The notes beneath the pieces are model-generated. The model saw only the letters and a list, made by a program, of their open reading frames with translations. It made no database searches and was not told where the DNA came from. The position numbers were made by a program, and so were the translations under genes. A DNA stretch of 64,000 nt, from NCBI GenBank assembly GCA_910591455.2, contig OU342820.1, positions 3,520,070-3,584,069 of the forward strand. Direction: 5' to 3'. The stretch is from Pholis gunnellus. Its lineage: Eukaryota > Chordata > Actinopteri > Perciformes > Pholidae. Shown here piece by piece: positions 1 through 9,871 of the stretch (positions within the stretch are counted from its first letter, which is position 1; every line of letters starts with the position of its first letter).

Positions 1-420
1 GGCTGAGTAGTGTGATAACCCGATAATTTGAGCACACTCTCCGGTCCCCCTTTTTGAAAATGGGAACCACCACCCCGGTCTGCCAGTCCATGGGCACTGA
101 TCCCGACCCCCATGCGACACTGAAGAGGCGTGTCAGCCAAGACCCCCCCAGGTCTTCAGGCGTTGCCTCCTCTGCAGAGGACATGTTGGTCGGGTTTAGG
201 AGTTCCTCAAAGTGCTCTTTCCACTGCCCGACGATTTCCCCCGTCCGGGTCAACAGCCCCCCCGCTGAGAACAGCCTGGGGTAGGCCCTGCTTTCCCTTC
301 CTGAGCCGTCGGATGGTTTGCCAGAACCTCCTTGAGGCCAACTGAAAGCCCTTCTCCATGGCCTCCCCGAACTCCTCCCATACCCGAGTTTTACCTTTCT
401 GTTTCTCTCTTACAAAAGCT
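1..420 (-). mobile_element. LINE (non-LTR) reverse-transcriptase fragment, 5'- and 3'-truncated
   Basis: Read on the minus strand, this stretch encodes broken pieces of a non-LTR retrotransposon polymerase, for example the segment RFWQTIRRLRKGKQ near 300-340 and a SHFQKGGPESVL-like segment near 35-75. The same sequence family recurs at 28880-29560, where a longer part of the polymerase is readable. Frames are interrupted, so this is a dead copy cut by the window edge. The clade cannot be fixed from this fragment alone. Confidence 0.7.
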
Positions 421-1261
421 GCCCTGGGAGAGCATTATGTTGCCTGGAAACTTAACAAGATAGGAGAGAGGTAAAAAGAGACTGCAAACCGCAGCTTCCA
501 CCAGTCCTCCACTGAGAATGCTACAGCTGACTTCTCTCCAGGGCACACGTCAGGTGAGTAAACACTCTTACAAACTTCTTCATTATTTCTCAGATATCCC
601 TGTGCTGATGTGTATTGCTAAAACCAATATTCGGTTTTCTACAGCAAAAGATTGCATGTTGTGTCCTATGCTTATATATCTCACCTAAATACATTAGATA
701 GTAAGGATTATGTTTTAGGCAAAACTTTACCTAACTACGATATGTTTACTCAGACACCAAAGATCTTTAGTTGCACATAGAACTAGCACTCTTCTTCTTA
801 CTTTTAAGGGTTGCAGCCTTCACTCACGAAGGAAATACTGTAGAGTGTGTAAGCTGTGTGAGTTTCTTCTGTACTGTGCAAACTATGATGACTTAAAGGG
901 CCAGTGTGTAGCATTTCGGGGGATCTATAAGCAGAAATGGATTATAATATTTACAACAATTTATTTTCATTAGTGTACAATCACCTGAAACTAAGACTTG
1001 TGCTTATTCACTTAAAATTAACCCTTTATATCTACATAGTGAGCGGGTCCTCTTCACATTCAAACTTTAACTTTATTTCAATGATCATATACATACATAC
1101 GTACATGAAATTGGCATTTAAACCATCCTTAGAATATTGAAGCAGTGTTGCTGTTAAACGCCCAGGTAACATCTTGGGATTTACCGTTACCCATCGAGCT
1201 ACAGTACTCCGAACTTGTTGCACTGCCATGTAGCTACAGTAGCCCAGAAAAGAAATGGCTC
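421..1261. other. Non-coding stretch, AT-rich, no gene seen
   Basis: I see no exon with credible splice sites or codon pattern here. Short open frames near 940-1230 overlap on both strands and look like chance. No clear repeat boundary is visible apart from the SINE that begins just after. Confidence 0.5.
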
Positions 1262-1490
1262 TAAATGGTAAATGGACTTGTATAGCGCTTTTCTAGTCTT
1301 TTCGAGCACTTTCACACACTGATGGCAGGGGCTAGGTGCTACCTGCCTATCACATTCACACACCGTAGGCACAGCTACGGGAGCAATTTTGGGGTTAAGT
1401 GTTTTGGACACATCGACATGGACTAGTGGAGCCGGGGATCAAACCAGATCCTCTGATTGAAGGACGACCCTGCTCTCCACTCGCCACAGT
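1262..1490 (-). mobile_element. SINE-like element (tRNA-derived type common in fish)
   Basis: On the minus strand there is a B-box-like stretch (GGTTTGATCCCCGGCTCC) around 1428-1445. It is followed by the core GTCGATGTGTCC, then ACCCCAAAATTGCTCCC, and a tail reading into AGCGCTATACAAGTCCATTTAC. The same core recurs on the plus strand at 26565-26740, which supports a dispersed SINE family. No poly-A tail or target duplication was resolved. Confidence 0.6.
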
Positions 1491-1529
1491 CGCTCTAGAG
1501 AGGCCTTTCGCATTTTTACGTTACCTGAT

Positions 1530-2699
1530 ATGGAGGACGAAAAATGTCTTAAGTATAAATAAATAAATAAATGCATTAATAAATGTATAAATAAATACAG
1601 GAATAAATAGATAAATAAATGTATAAATACAGAAAAGAATAAATAAATGCTAAAATAAATACAGAAATATTTAAATGCTGAAATAAATAAATACAATTTG
1701 ATACCTAAACAGGACATAAATAAATGAATGTATTTCTACATTTCTGTTGTTCTTCATTTATTTATTTCTGTATTTCTGTGTCCGTATGTTAATGAGGTAT
1801 GCAGTCCGAACCTCATTCTTAAGCATGATTGGTCAAGTAGGGGAGCAAGACGGAAGCAACCGATTCCTAGCAAATCATCCCCGTAGACGACGTCAAAAAA
1901 CTAGTTAGCAGCACTAATGGCTTCCACAGTCTGCAGCTGGGACTGCTGCGCGAGGCTGCTGTGAGACTGACCGCCTGTGAGTGCTTTGGGACGGCGGAGG
2001 GGCTCACGGCAGCACCCGCTGCTCGTTGAGGACAGTAACTGCAGAATGATATGCGCTTTCACGTCAGAGTCTCCAAAACACCAGAAAAGTCTTCAATAAC
2101 ACCAGAAAAGTCTTCAATAACACCAGAAAAGTCTTCAATAACACCAGAAGAAGTCGCTAGATTTGTCGCTAGTCGCTTTTGACAAAAAAAGTCGCCAAAA
2201 GGATTTGGAAAGTTGCCAGATTTAGCGAGAAAGTCGTCAATTTGGCACACTGGGCGAGCCAACTTCAACGTTACTGAGCAAGGCAGCAGCAGTAGTAGAC
2301 CAGAAGCGATCACACTCCTGTGACCAATCCTGCTTTAGACAGAGGTTAGGACCTCCCACCTCATTAGCATAAATACACATAAATAAATAAATGTAGGTGA
2401 ACAGAAATGTAGAAATAAATATATGATATGTATTTCTGTATGTCCTGTTTGATTATCAACTTTTATTTATTTATCTATACATGAATTTTTTAATTTCCAT
2501 ATTCATTTCAGCATTTATTTATTTATACTTGTATTTATTTATTTCAGCATTTATTTCAACATTTATTTATTTCAGTATTTATTTCAGCTTTTAATTATTC
2601 TTTTATTCATTTATTTCTGTATTCAAACATTTATTTAAGCATTTATTTATTTATTCTTGTATTTATTTATTTATACTTAAGTCTTATTCTGTCCTCCAT
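1530..2699. mobile_element. Foldback DNA element, 1.17 kb, with ~310-380 bp terminal inverted repeats
   Basis: The left end starts ATGGAGGAC and runs through CTTAAGTATAAATAAATAAA. The right end is its inverted copy, finishing GTCCTCCAT. The inverted match continues inward past TAAA-rich tracts to a shared inner segment with TTAATGAGGT and GATTGGTCA (left about 1790-1843, right about 2318-2375). The element is flanked by TACCTGAT (1522-1529) and AACCTGAT (2700-2707), an 8-bp target duplication with one mismatch. The interior (1845-2317) has no transposase, so it is non-autonomous. An 8-bp duplication suggests a hAT-type or related transposase. Confidence 0.75.
2077..2150. repeat. 21-bp tandem repeat, about 3.5 copies
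   Basis: Three exact copies of a 21-bp unit starting AACACCAGAAAAGTC lie at 2077-2097, 2098-2118 and 2119-2139, with a partial fourth to 2150. It lies inside the foldback element and runs straight into a GTCGCTAG-rich segment (2150-2260) that looks like part of another dispersed repeat. Confidence 0.9.
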
Positions 2700-3943
2700 A
2701 ACCTGATGGCTCACTAGTTCTTTGACACATGATAAAGTGAGCCAAAGAGTGTAAAACTTGGTTACTGCTCCTAAAGTGGTTATGGTAAGGATGGCCTCTG
2801 AGTGAACAGCGTTACCAGGGTATAGCTCATGTTACCAGTCTTAAATAATGACATTACAATGAAACAAAAGGTTGTTTCATTGTAATTGTAATGTCATTAT
2901 TTTTGCCTCAAAGGCGGGAGGGGACTCTTTAGTTTGCCTTTACTTTGATTTCCATAGAGGAACATAAATCACATGTTTATAATATTTGAGTCATATTTTG
3001 GACATGATGTAGTATCATTTGAAAATGTATGTGCTGCATTATGTATCTGGTTTATATTTAACGTAAACCCCTGCAGGCATATTTACATGCATGACACAAC
3101 ATTACAATTTAATAATCATCCCATTAACAAACTGGGTCAAACTAGCGAGTAGCTGTGATAGGATATTCAGCGTGAGCCAGGTGGCAGAAGCTGCAGTGAG
3201 AGCTGGAAACAAAGGAAGAGATCAGTAATCAGAGGAGTTGATGGCAGTGGTAGGGAGTTAAAGCGTATCAGGTAACTATAATGTCAGATCAAGAACTGTA
3301 GATACAATGCAGTTGGACAGAGAGGAACAGATGTATATCAAAATAAATATTGTATTGTATCTTGACTAAGCTTCCTGATAATTCATGAAAAATAACTACG
3401 TTTTTAAAAACACATGAGAAAAAAACCAAGATTTAAATAATCAATGAAGATACGCTGTTGTGCCGTGTGCATAAATGCAAACAGCGTCTCTCATAATAGG
3501 AGGCGTAGTGTAAAGTGCAACAAAGTCGTAGGGAGGAGTTCCGGGGGATGGGCGAATTTCCTTAACTTAAGAGATCCCTCGTGATGCTGGACCTTGGTAG
3601 GAAAACGCACAAACGATAACAAAATACCTTTTCGTAAGATATGATAACAACTGGACACAGAAAGCAAATTAGGAAATGTGGAACTTTCTTTTATTGTGTT
3701 TCATCATTAGGGAAATCACATCCAACACCTTAAACCAGGGGTGTCAAACACCCGGCCCGCCACGTCATTTTATGTGGCCCGCGAATCCGCCAGCAAAAAA
3801 AAAAAGAAGTAAAAGTCAGACTTGATACAATTTACAATTATCCTCTGCTATCAGTATCGCGCACGGCGGAGTTCTTCCCCGATCCGCTCGCGCACACCTC
3901 CACCAGCGGATGTGGTGGAGATGCGACAGTATACTATAGTTTT
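2700..3943. other. Non-coding stretch with repeat fragments
   Basis: No gene is seen. It contains a short strong palindrome at 2844-2901. At about 3735-3800 there is the end of a dispersed repeat with GGGGTGTCAAACACCCGGCCC followed by a poly-A stretch. The rest is unremarkable AT-rich sequence. Confidence 0.5.
2844..2901. repeat. Near-perfect short inverted repeat (hairpin-forming)
   Basis: The left arm AATAATGACATTACAATG plus AAACAA (2844-2867) is inverted in the right arm (2872-2901) around a 4-base loop. The right arm carries one extra hexamer, a local duplication of its ATTACA-type unit. Confidence 0.85.
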
Positions 3944-5469
3944 CAGTGGCGGGCCGTGTATTTTATACCTGGGTGTTTATACCTTCAGTGCTGTCCTACC
4001 ACAGTTGAACCACCTCCTAATAACCTCATTATGTCGCCAGCATGAGGGGATGCTTTGTCATTAACGGACAATGCATGTAGTCAAAATCAATGTAATCAAC
4101 ACAATGACAAGAACAAACTCACGAGAACCAGTCACATATATTTATATGTATATATAGGGCACGGGACATTCAAATATTATTCACATCAGAGGGAACAATA
4201 TTAACCTCATCATAAAAACGTCACTATAGAAAAAGTAACAGTAGTCACGCTACTACAGATGTAAAAACACAAAAGCAGTTCACTTACCAAAGCTGCTGTA
4301 CACTTTAAAGACAAAGTCCATCCTCCTTTCTTTGATTAAAAAGAGTTCAATGACGCGGTTGTGCAGTACATCAGTGCGGTTAAGTTCCAGCAAGAGGTCC
4401 TTCTCATTTGCCATGGACGCCAGTGAAGACAGTCGAGCCTCCCCAGTTGAAAAATGTCCGCTCGACAGAGGCAGTAGATATTGGGATTGTTGTTTACACA
4501 CATGCCAGTGTGTAAAGTTGATGCATGCTCTCCGCCAGATCTTTCTGCTGAAGGAAAGCAAGTAGATTAGTAGGGCTTTTTTTTCTTCAAAGTCAGCCAT
4601 AGCATACATTACAGTCAGTTCTGTTTTAAGCCATGTCAGATCAAATAGACTTCTGTGACTCTCCGATATGCCTATATTTCATATCTGGGCAAGAATGTTG
4701 TCTAAGATATTGCTGTGGAGTTTCTGGTACAGTGCATGAATGTCTCCCTGCGCTTGGCCTCTCCGTGCGCTTGGGGCACCTGTTTCACGCACAAAAGTGT
4801 CAGCAAACTGTCCCTTTACTCTCTCAATAGTGTCACAAAACTCATCCACTCTTTTCAGACAGAATTCTACGTCACGTTTTTTGTTCTGTGGTACTCTAAA
4901 AAGCACGTCCGAATACTCAAAAATCCCATGGAAAGTGGACAGCAAAAAACAAAACTCAAAGTTCTCCAGATGGGCATTGTATGAGATGAGCTCTCTTTAC
5001 AAAGACCGTGTTGACCAGTCTAGAGCTATATTGCCACCGTGTTGGTGCCACAGGAGGCGCTGCCAAACCCTGGATGATGTCGTCGAGCAGCTGTTTGGGG
5101 ACCTGGAAAAAAACGCAGCGAGGCCATTGAGATGGGAAAGAAATATTTTACATTCTCTTACTATGGAGTCGTGTATTTCCTGGAGGGAGTGATAGAGTTA
5201 CTACTCTGTTAATTTGTCTATGGTGTCGCTTTCATGATATGGGTAATATTGTTCCCTCTGGTATGAATAATATTTGAATGGCCCGTGCTCTTGAGTGTGT
5301 GGCGGAATGCGTGTTTTAGCTGAGTTGATTTTGACGATGCATTGTTCGTTAATGCCGCCACATCCCGTCATGCGGGTATTCATGTGTCTGCACTCATAGT
5401 GTATTTGTAGGTGTTGAGCTTCATTTTTACGAGTGCAGGCCCAGGTATAAAATGCACGGCCCGCCACTG
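3944..5469 (-). mobile_element. hAT-type DNA transposon, decayed, with transposase remnants
   Basis: The ends are inverted copies: CAGTGGCGGGCCGTG plus TTATACCTGG on the left (3944 onward) and the inverse CCAGGTATAAAATGCACGGCCC to CCACTG on the right (to 5469). On the minus strand two blocks resemble the hAT transposases related to ZMYM1. One, near 4940-4680, has EYSDVLF, RVDEFCDTIER and TGAPSARRGQAQ. The other is a C-terminal block near 4440-4300 with LSSLASMANEKDLLLEL and KERRMDFVFK. The frame is broken between them. The right-end sequence matches the 3' part of the element at 58997-60136. No clean target duplication was found. Confidence 0.75.
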
Positions 5470-6116
5470 ATATGTGGCCGGTGCTCGAATTCAAACCTTC
5501 CCTGTTCACTTTGAATGTGGAATAGACTACTGACATTTTCAGTGAACACCAATTATGAGACTTAATTTATAGTTTTGTTATAAGGTGGTACCCTGTTATT
5601 ATTAATATTAGTTAATAACAATAATTTAATTAATGTCAATAATTTAGTTTTCATACTTGCTGATCCCAACAACGCTATACTAATGTTGCTCTGTGTCTGC
5701 TGGATAATAGGCAACTGTTTGCTCACACATTAGCCTTATCATCTGAAAAGGTGAAAATATGTCACTGTTGTTTCCACATTATTTCCACTGCCCCCAAATG
5801 GCCACACACTGTAAATGCAGGTTTAAATACTCCATTAACAACTTCAAAATTGCACCAAATTCAAAAAAGAACTCCACGGTGTCTACAGCAATACACCCAC
5901 CAAGCGTTAAATAGATCAGATGGGCAGTTCTCAAGATATGCAAAGGACACAGACAGACAGAGATTCCTTGCTTTATAATTAGAGTATTCTTTATGTGACC
6001 TAATGTGTGAGCAAACCACAGTTGTCTTTGTTCTTAACGCAATTAACAAAGTCAGATCATTCCGTAGTGAATATTGAGCTGTTGATGCCTCCTCTGTTGC
6101 TGTACTGAACATCAGG
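5470..6116. other. Non-coding stretch containing a small inverted-repeat element
   Basis: About 5708-6026 is bounded by inverted copies of a 20-odd bp sequence containing TTTGCTCACACATTAG (left) and CTAATGTGTGAGCAAA (right). This would suit a MITE of roughly 320 bp, but no target duplication was established. No coding evidence is seen. Confidence 0.45.
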
Positions 6117-6191
6117 ATGTCGGCTATGCACTGGGAGGCCAGACGGCGTCAGAGTGCTCTGGACCGCAGGATGGCCAGAGACAAACAGCAG
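6117..6191 (+). CDS. Exon 1 of the unrecognised gene
   Basis: It encodes 25 residues rich in Arg, Lys and Gln, ending DKQQ at the donor GGTAAGTAA. The frame stays open for 12 codons upstream of the ATG. An internal exon starting at 6116 after ATCAG is therefore possible. Confidence 0.55.
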
Positions 6192-9100
6192 GTAAGTAAC
6201 ATGTTGCACTGAAATATTATTAAAAAGATTGCCATGTGGTGACTGTTGGACTGGAATGTAACTGTATGCACATCTACTTCGGTAATGTACTTTAAGGCCG
6301 GGTCAATTATTTAGATATCTTTTTAGGTTTTTATATCATTCTGTATCTTCAACTCCGATGTTTTTTTTAGGGGCAAAAAAACGGCTAAAACCGTTTTCCT
6401 ATGTGCCCTGACATGTTTCTAAGTTTCTGAATGATGACGTTGCCACATACATATACAAATATCCTCATCCATGGTCAGTGTATGTGCAATGTGCAATGTG
6501 GGCGGCACGTTCGGATCTATAAGTCACCCAATATCACAAACAAACCAACCAATTGCGACATTAGTAGACCTGTCTACTGCAAAGTAAAATGACTGTTTTC
6601 GTGAATAGGAGGGCCTTTTTATTAAGAGGAAAAAATAAGTTTGGTTGTCAGACAGCGGAGTGAGTAAGAAATAATGATTTGATCACAATTCATACATTTA
6701 AAACATTAACCAGGCAGTCATTCCCAAGCTGCAGTGTGGTGGTGCTGATCACATCATTATTATATAATACAGCGTTATATACATATAATGTAGTGAAACA
6801 GGAATGTAAAACAACTATCCTGTGGACACGTACCAAAATGACATTCTCCTGTAAGACTTTCCGATAATGCAGTATCACCGTAGGCACATTTTTGTATATA
6901 TGGTGATGTTTTTAACAGTCAAAGTATTTGAAGGGGTTATGTAGTCATCAATTTAGAGAGAGCAGTCATTTAAAAATGTTATCATGTTATCATTCATTGA
7001 ACTTCTGCTGCTGCTGATCCAGCAATCTGTCTGGTCTACTTTATTATTGAACAACAGCAGGGCTGATTGGAAACTGAGAAGGGACATGTGACACCCCAGC
7101 ATGAGGTCAAACCTGTTTCCTATGTGTATCTGATGCTTGTATCCTGTTGCTGATTTACCGGAGGGGTTCAGGCAGTTAATGTTACTCTGTTTTATTTTTT
7201 AAGACCTGGGTTAAGTATAGCATTAGACCATATATAGAAATTCATTTCAAAATTCGGTAAAATTTTACTTTAAGGCACTTTGAAGGAAGACAAAAAATAA
7301 GGTATCTATGTTTTTATTGAAATAATGTATCCAAAATTACCGATTTCATCTAATCAAATTTGTTCCATTGCAAAACTATTTTGTTCCATTAGAAGAACTC
7401 AACAGGGAAAATAATTTTAAAAACCACTGCAAGGGGATGCTGCTATTACTGTGTCTGTCAATGGGAAACAGAGCTGCAGCTCAGATATCCTGAGTGGTGT
7501 GTTTATCTTCAGCACAAAACAACAAGAAGGGTTTTGACCAAAAGCAGCATTTGAACTTTTTATTTGCTTCGAAGAAATCGCCAAACGTCACCTTTAAATT
7601 TAATGAAGGACGTTGCACAAGAGATCTTCTTTTAAACAGAAAAGGAATCATTTGAAGTTTACTGTTTGAGAGATTATGGTTTTATTTCGCACTAGATGAA
7701 ATTCACGAGTTGTTTTACAATATGCTTGATTCTGAAGGTTAAAATGGCTTTATAGCTACTTAGGATTATGGTGCGTTCAACACCAAACGTGAAGCAGACT
7801 TTTTGCGTGGTGCGGTTTCATACAAAGCCAATGCAAAGACACATCATTTGCGTCATTCATGCATAATTCATGCGTAATTCAGTCATTTGCCATTGAAAAT
7901 ATTTCAACTCAGGGGGGAAATTTACTTGACGTTCTGTCGCAAAAGCCTATCAGTGTTGAGATTTACTTCCTGTCATCACTGACATTCAGATTTTGTTGAA
8001 CCAGAAATGGAGAAAAAAAATATTGTAGCCATCTCACCTTAAACCTCTTGGTACCCAAGCGAGCCCCATTTGGGGTTCAGAGTGAGATATTTAATCGAAG
8101 AGAGCGTCGTAGAAATCAAAGTTCATATAGAAATAGAAATACAATTTTTTTTTTTTTTTCTTTTTTTTAAAACAGTCTCCTTAATTTAATCATGTTAACC
8201 ATTTTACACACTGCAAACACCATTATAAACTATTCTACTAACTAACTAAGAAGATCCGCCACAATATCATGTATTTCATGCCACAGCCGGCAAGACAACA
8301 ACTCAGAGAATGCTTCGAAAACCGGGGCCATTGCCTCACCTTAGCATATCACACAGCTAACAACATTAGCATTTCACACAGATTTCAACGGTTTTCAGGG
8401 CGAAAACGGTGAAATCTCAAATTATTCCGTATGAGTAATGTGTTCGTCTGCTAACTGACTACGTCTGGAACTTAAAATGGCGTTTCCCCGTTCATCTGAG
8501 CCAAAATGGTGGTCAGAATGCCGGCGGCGAATCATACAGGGGGCTTGGGGCTTGGGGGCTGACCGCGGCACAGTTTTTGAGTTTTATTGGCTGAAAATTC
8601 TGTCAATCACTTCATGAAACACACAAGTGTATACACACAGACAGAGACGAGGAAAATGCATGGAGAGAGATATGAGAGGTCAAAATGGGTCAAAATGGGT
8701 CAACATGATGCCAAACAGCTCTGTTATGATAGATTGTACAATATGAGTGATAAACAAAGGGAAATATAGTGAAATATTAGCTTGCATGAAGATAATTCAA
8801 AGAATACATATATATATATATATATTTATTTGTTCAGATGACTAGTTACATTTACATTAAAAGTCCCAAAGAATTTGCAGTTCTACCAAGCAAAGCTACT
8901 TTCCTTGTGGAAGTATTTGGAAGACTGTTCTTTGTTACAATGCACTCATATCATAAATGTACAAATTCCTTTTATCCCTTAAATGCATTATCTATGCCTT
9001 ATCCTTTCCCCCCCCCCATATCATGCATTGTTGTGCACTATGATTATGCTAACATGTTAACATGTAACCCAGGTGACAATGATGTTTTGTGATTAGGTCT

Positions 9101-9871
9101 TAAAGTAGAGAAGATTTTGTCATGATGCATTTGGCCTCTTACAAAATGTGGAATATTCTTGTAACTGTGCTCTTCCGCTGCTTTCCCTTTGTTTGAAGTT
9201 TCAATTTACCTCTTACTTTACAGCTGCTGCAGAGAGGTTCTGAGACCAGCTGCAATGCAACCGAACCAAACACAACACAAGAGCAAACAGGTATCTTTAT
9301 ACTTAACGTGGATATATATATCAATCACCATTAATCAAAAACACAAGTTCTACTTTCTCTTTTGAGAACTGTCAAAGAAGAGGTGAGAAGCTGATCATCA
9401 AATACCTTATTTTTCTACCGCAAAAACTTGTGTATCTTTTATTATGGGTTGTTTACACTGTTTGTCCTCTCGCTTTGAGGATGAGTTCCTGGAACTAAAT
9501 GTCAGCACTGCTCAGGAGGTTGAGAGTGAAATCAATTGTATTTATAGTGCAAAATCACAACAGAAGTTATGTGATGACACAGTCTGGCACGTCCGCTTAG
9601 CCTGCTGCTGCTGGAAACAGAGTTGATGACAGCAAAGTTTGCATGCTGGACAACCAAACTAAGGCTTTGCCAAGCTAAAGGTCACAGAGTTGGTAATTTG
9701 ATGCATTGTTAATATAAAATGATTGGTTAGTGTAGCTTTAACGTAAGGTAAATTTGAAGCATGTATCAAGTTTTTCACTTGTTGTTCCCAGCTGGTAACC
9801 AGTGTCCCCACTGTAAGGGCAACCTGAAGACACCTGTCCATCACAGTGCCGGGACAGCCAACAGATACTCA
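6117..9871 (+). CDS. Unrecognised gene, three in-frame exons (partial, 3' end unresolved)
   Basis: Three short exons with good vertebrate splice signals join in one open frame. They are 6117-6191 (ATG, 25 codons, donor CAG|GTAAGT), 9224-9290 (acceptor TTTACAG, donor ACAG|GTATCT) and 9792-9871 (acceptor TTCCCAG, donor TCA|GTAAGT). Phases match: 0 into exon 2, 1 into exon 3, 0 at the end. The 74 residues begin MSAMHWEARRRQSALDRR, a basic and probably helical stretch. A Ser/Thr/Asn-rich linker follows, then NQCPHCKGNLKTP with one CxxC pair that could be half of a zinc site. I do not recognise the family. The first exon could also be internal, because CATCAG|G just before the ATG can serve as an acceptor. 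Continuations at 10030 (a stop nine codons in) and at 10512 were considered, but neither is convincing. The long introns hold repeats, including a Harbinger-type fragment. Confidence 0.55.
7768..8000. mobile_element. Harbinger-like non-autonomous fragment
   Basis: The sequence GGTGCGTTCAACACCAAACG, followed by TTTTTGCGTGGTGCG and TTTCATACAAAGCC, is typical of a widespread fish PIF/Harbinger non-autonomous family as I recall it. Only one end is recognisable. It lies in the first intron of the unrecognised gene. Confidence 0.45.
9224..9290 (+). CDS. Exon 2 of the unrecognised gene
   Basis: The pyrimidine-rich acceptor TCTTACTTTACAG precedes LLQRGSETSCNATEPN and TTQEQT. The donor is CAG|GTATCT. 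It is 67 bp long and leaves phase 1. Confidence 0.55.
9792..9871 (+). CDS. Exon 3 of the unrecognised gene, with CxxC pair
   Basis: The acceptor TTGTTCCCAG precedes an 80-bp exon reading AGNQCPHCKGNLKTP and then VHHSAGTANRYS. The donor TCA|GTAAGT is a full match to consensus. The CxxC and nearby His pair are the only motif seen. Confidence 0.55.

Noticed and set aside
1032..1411. Small overlapping open frames on the minus strand
   Set aside because: They cover a SINE and AT-rich flank. No coding evidence.
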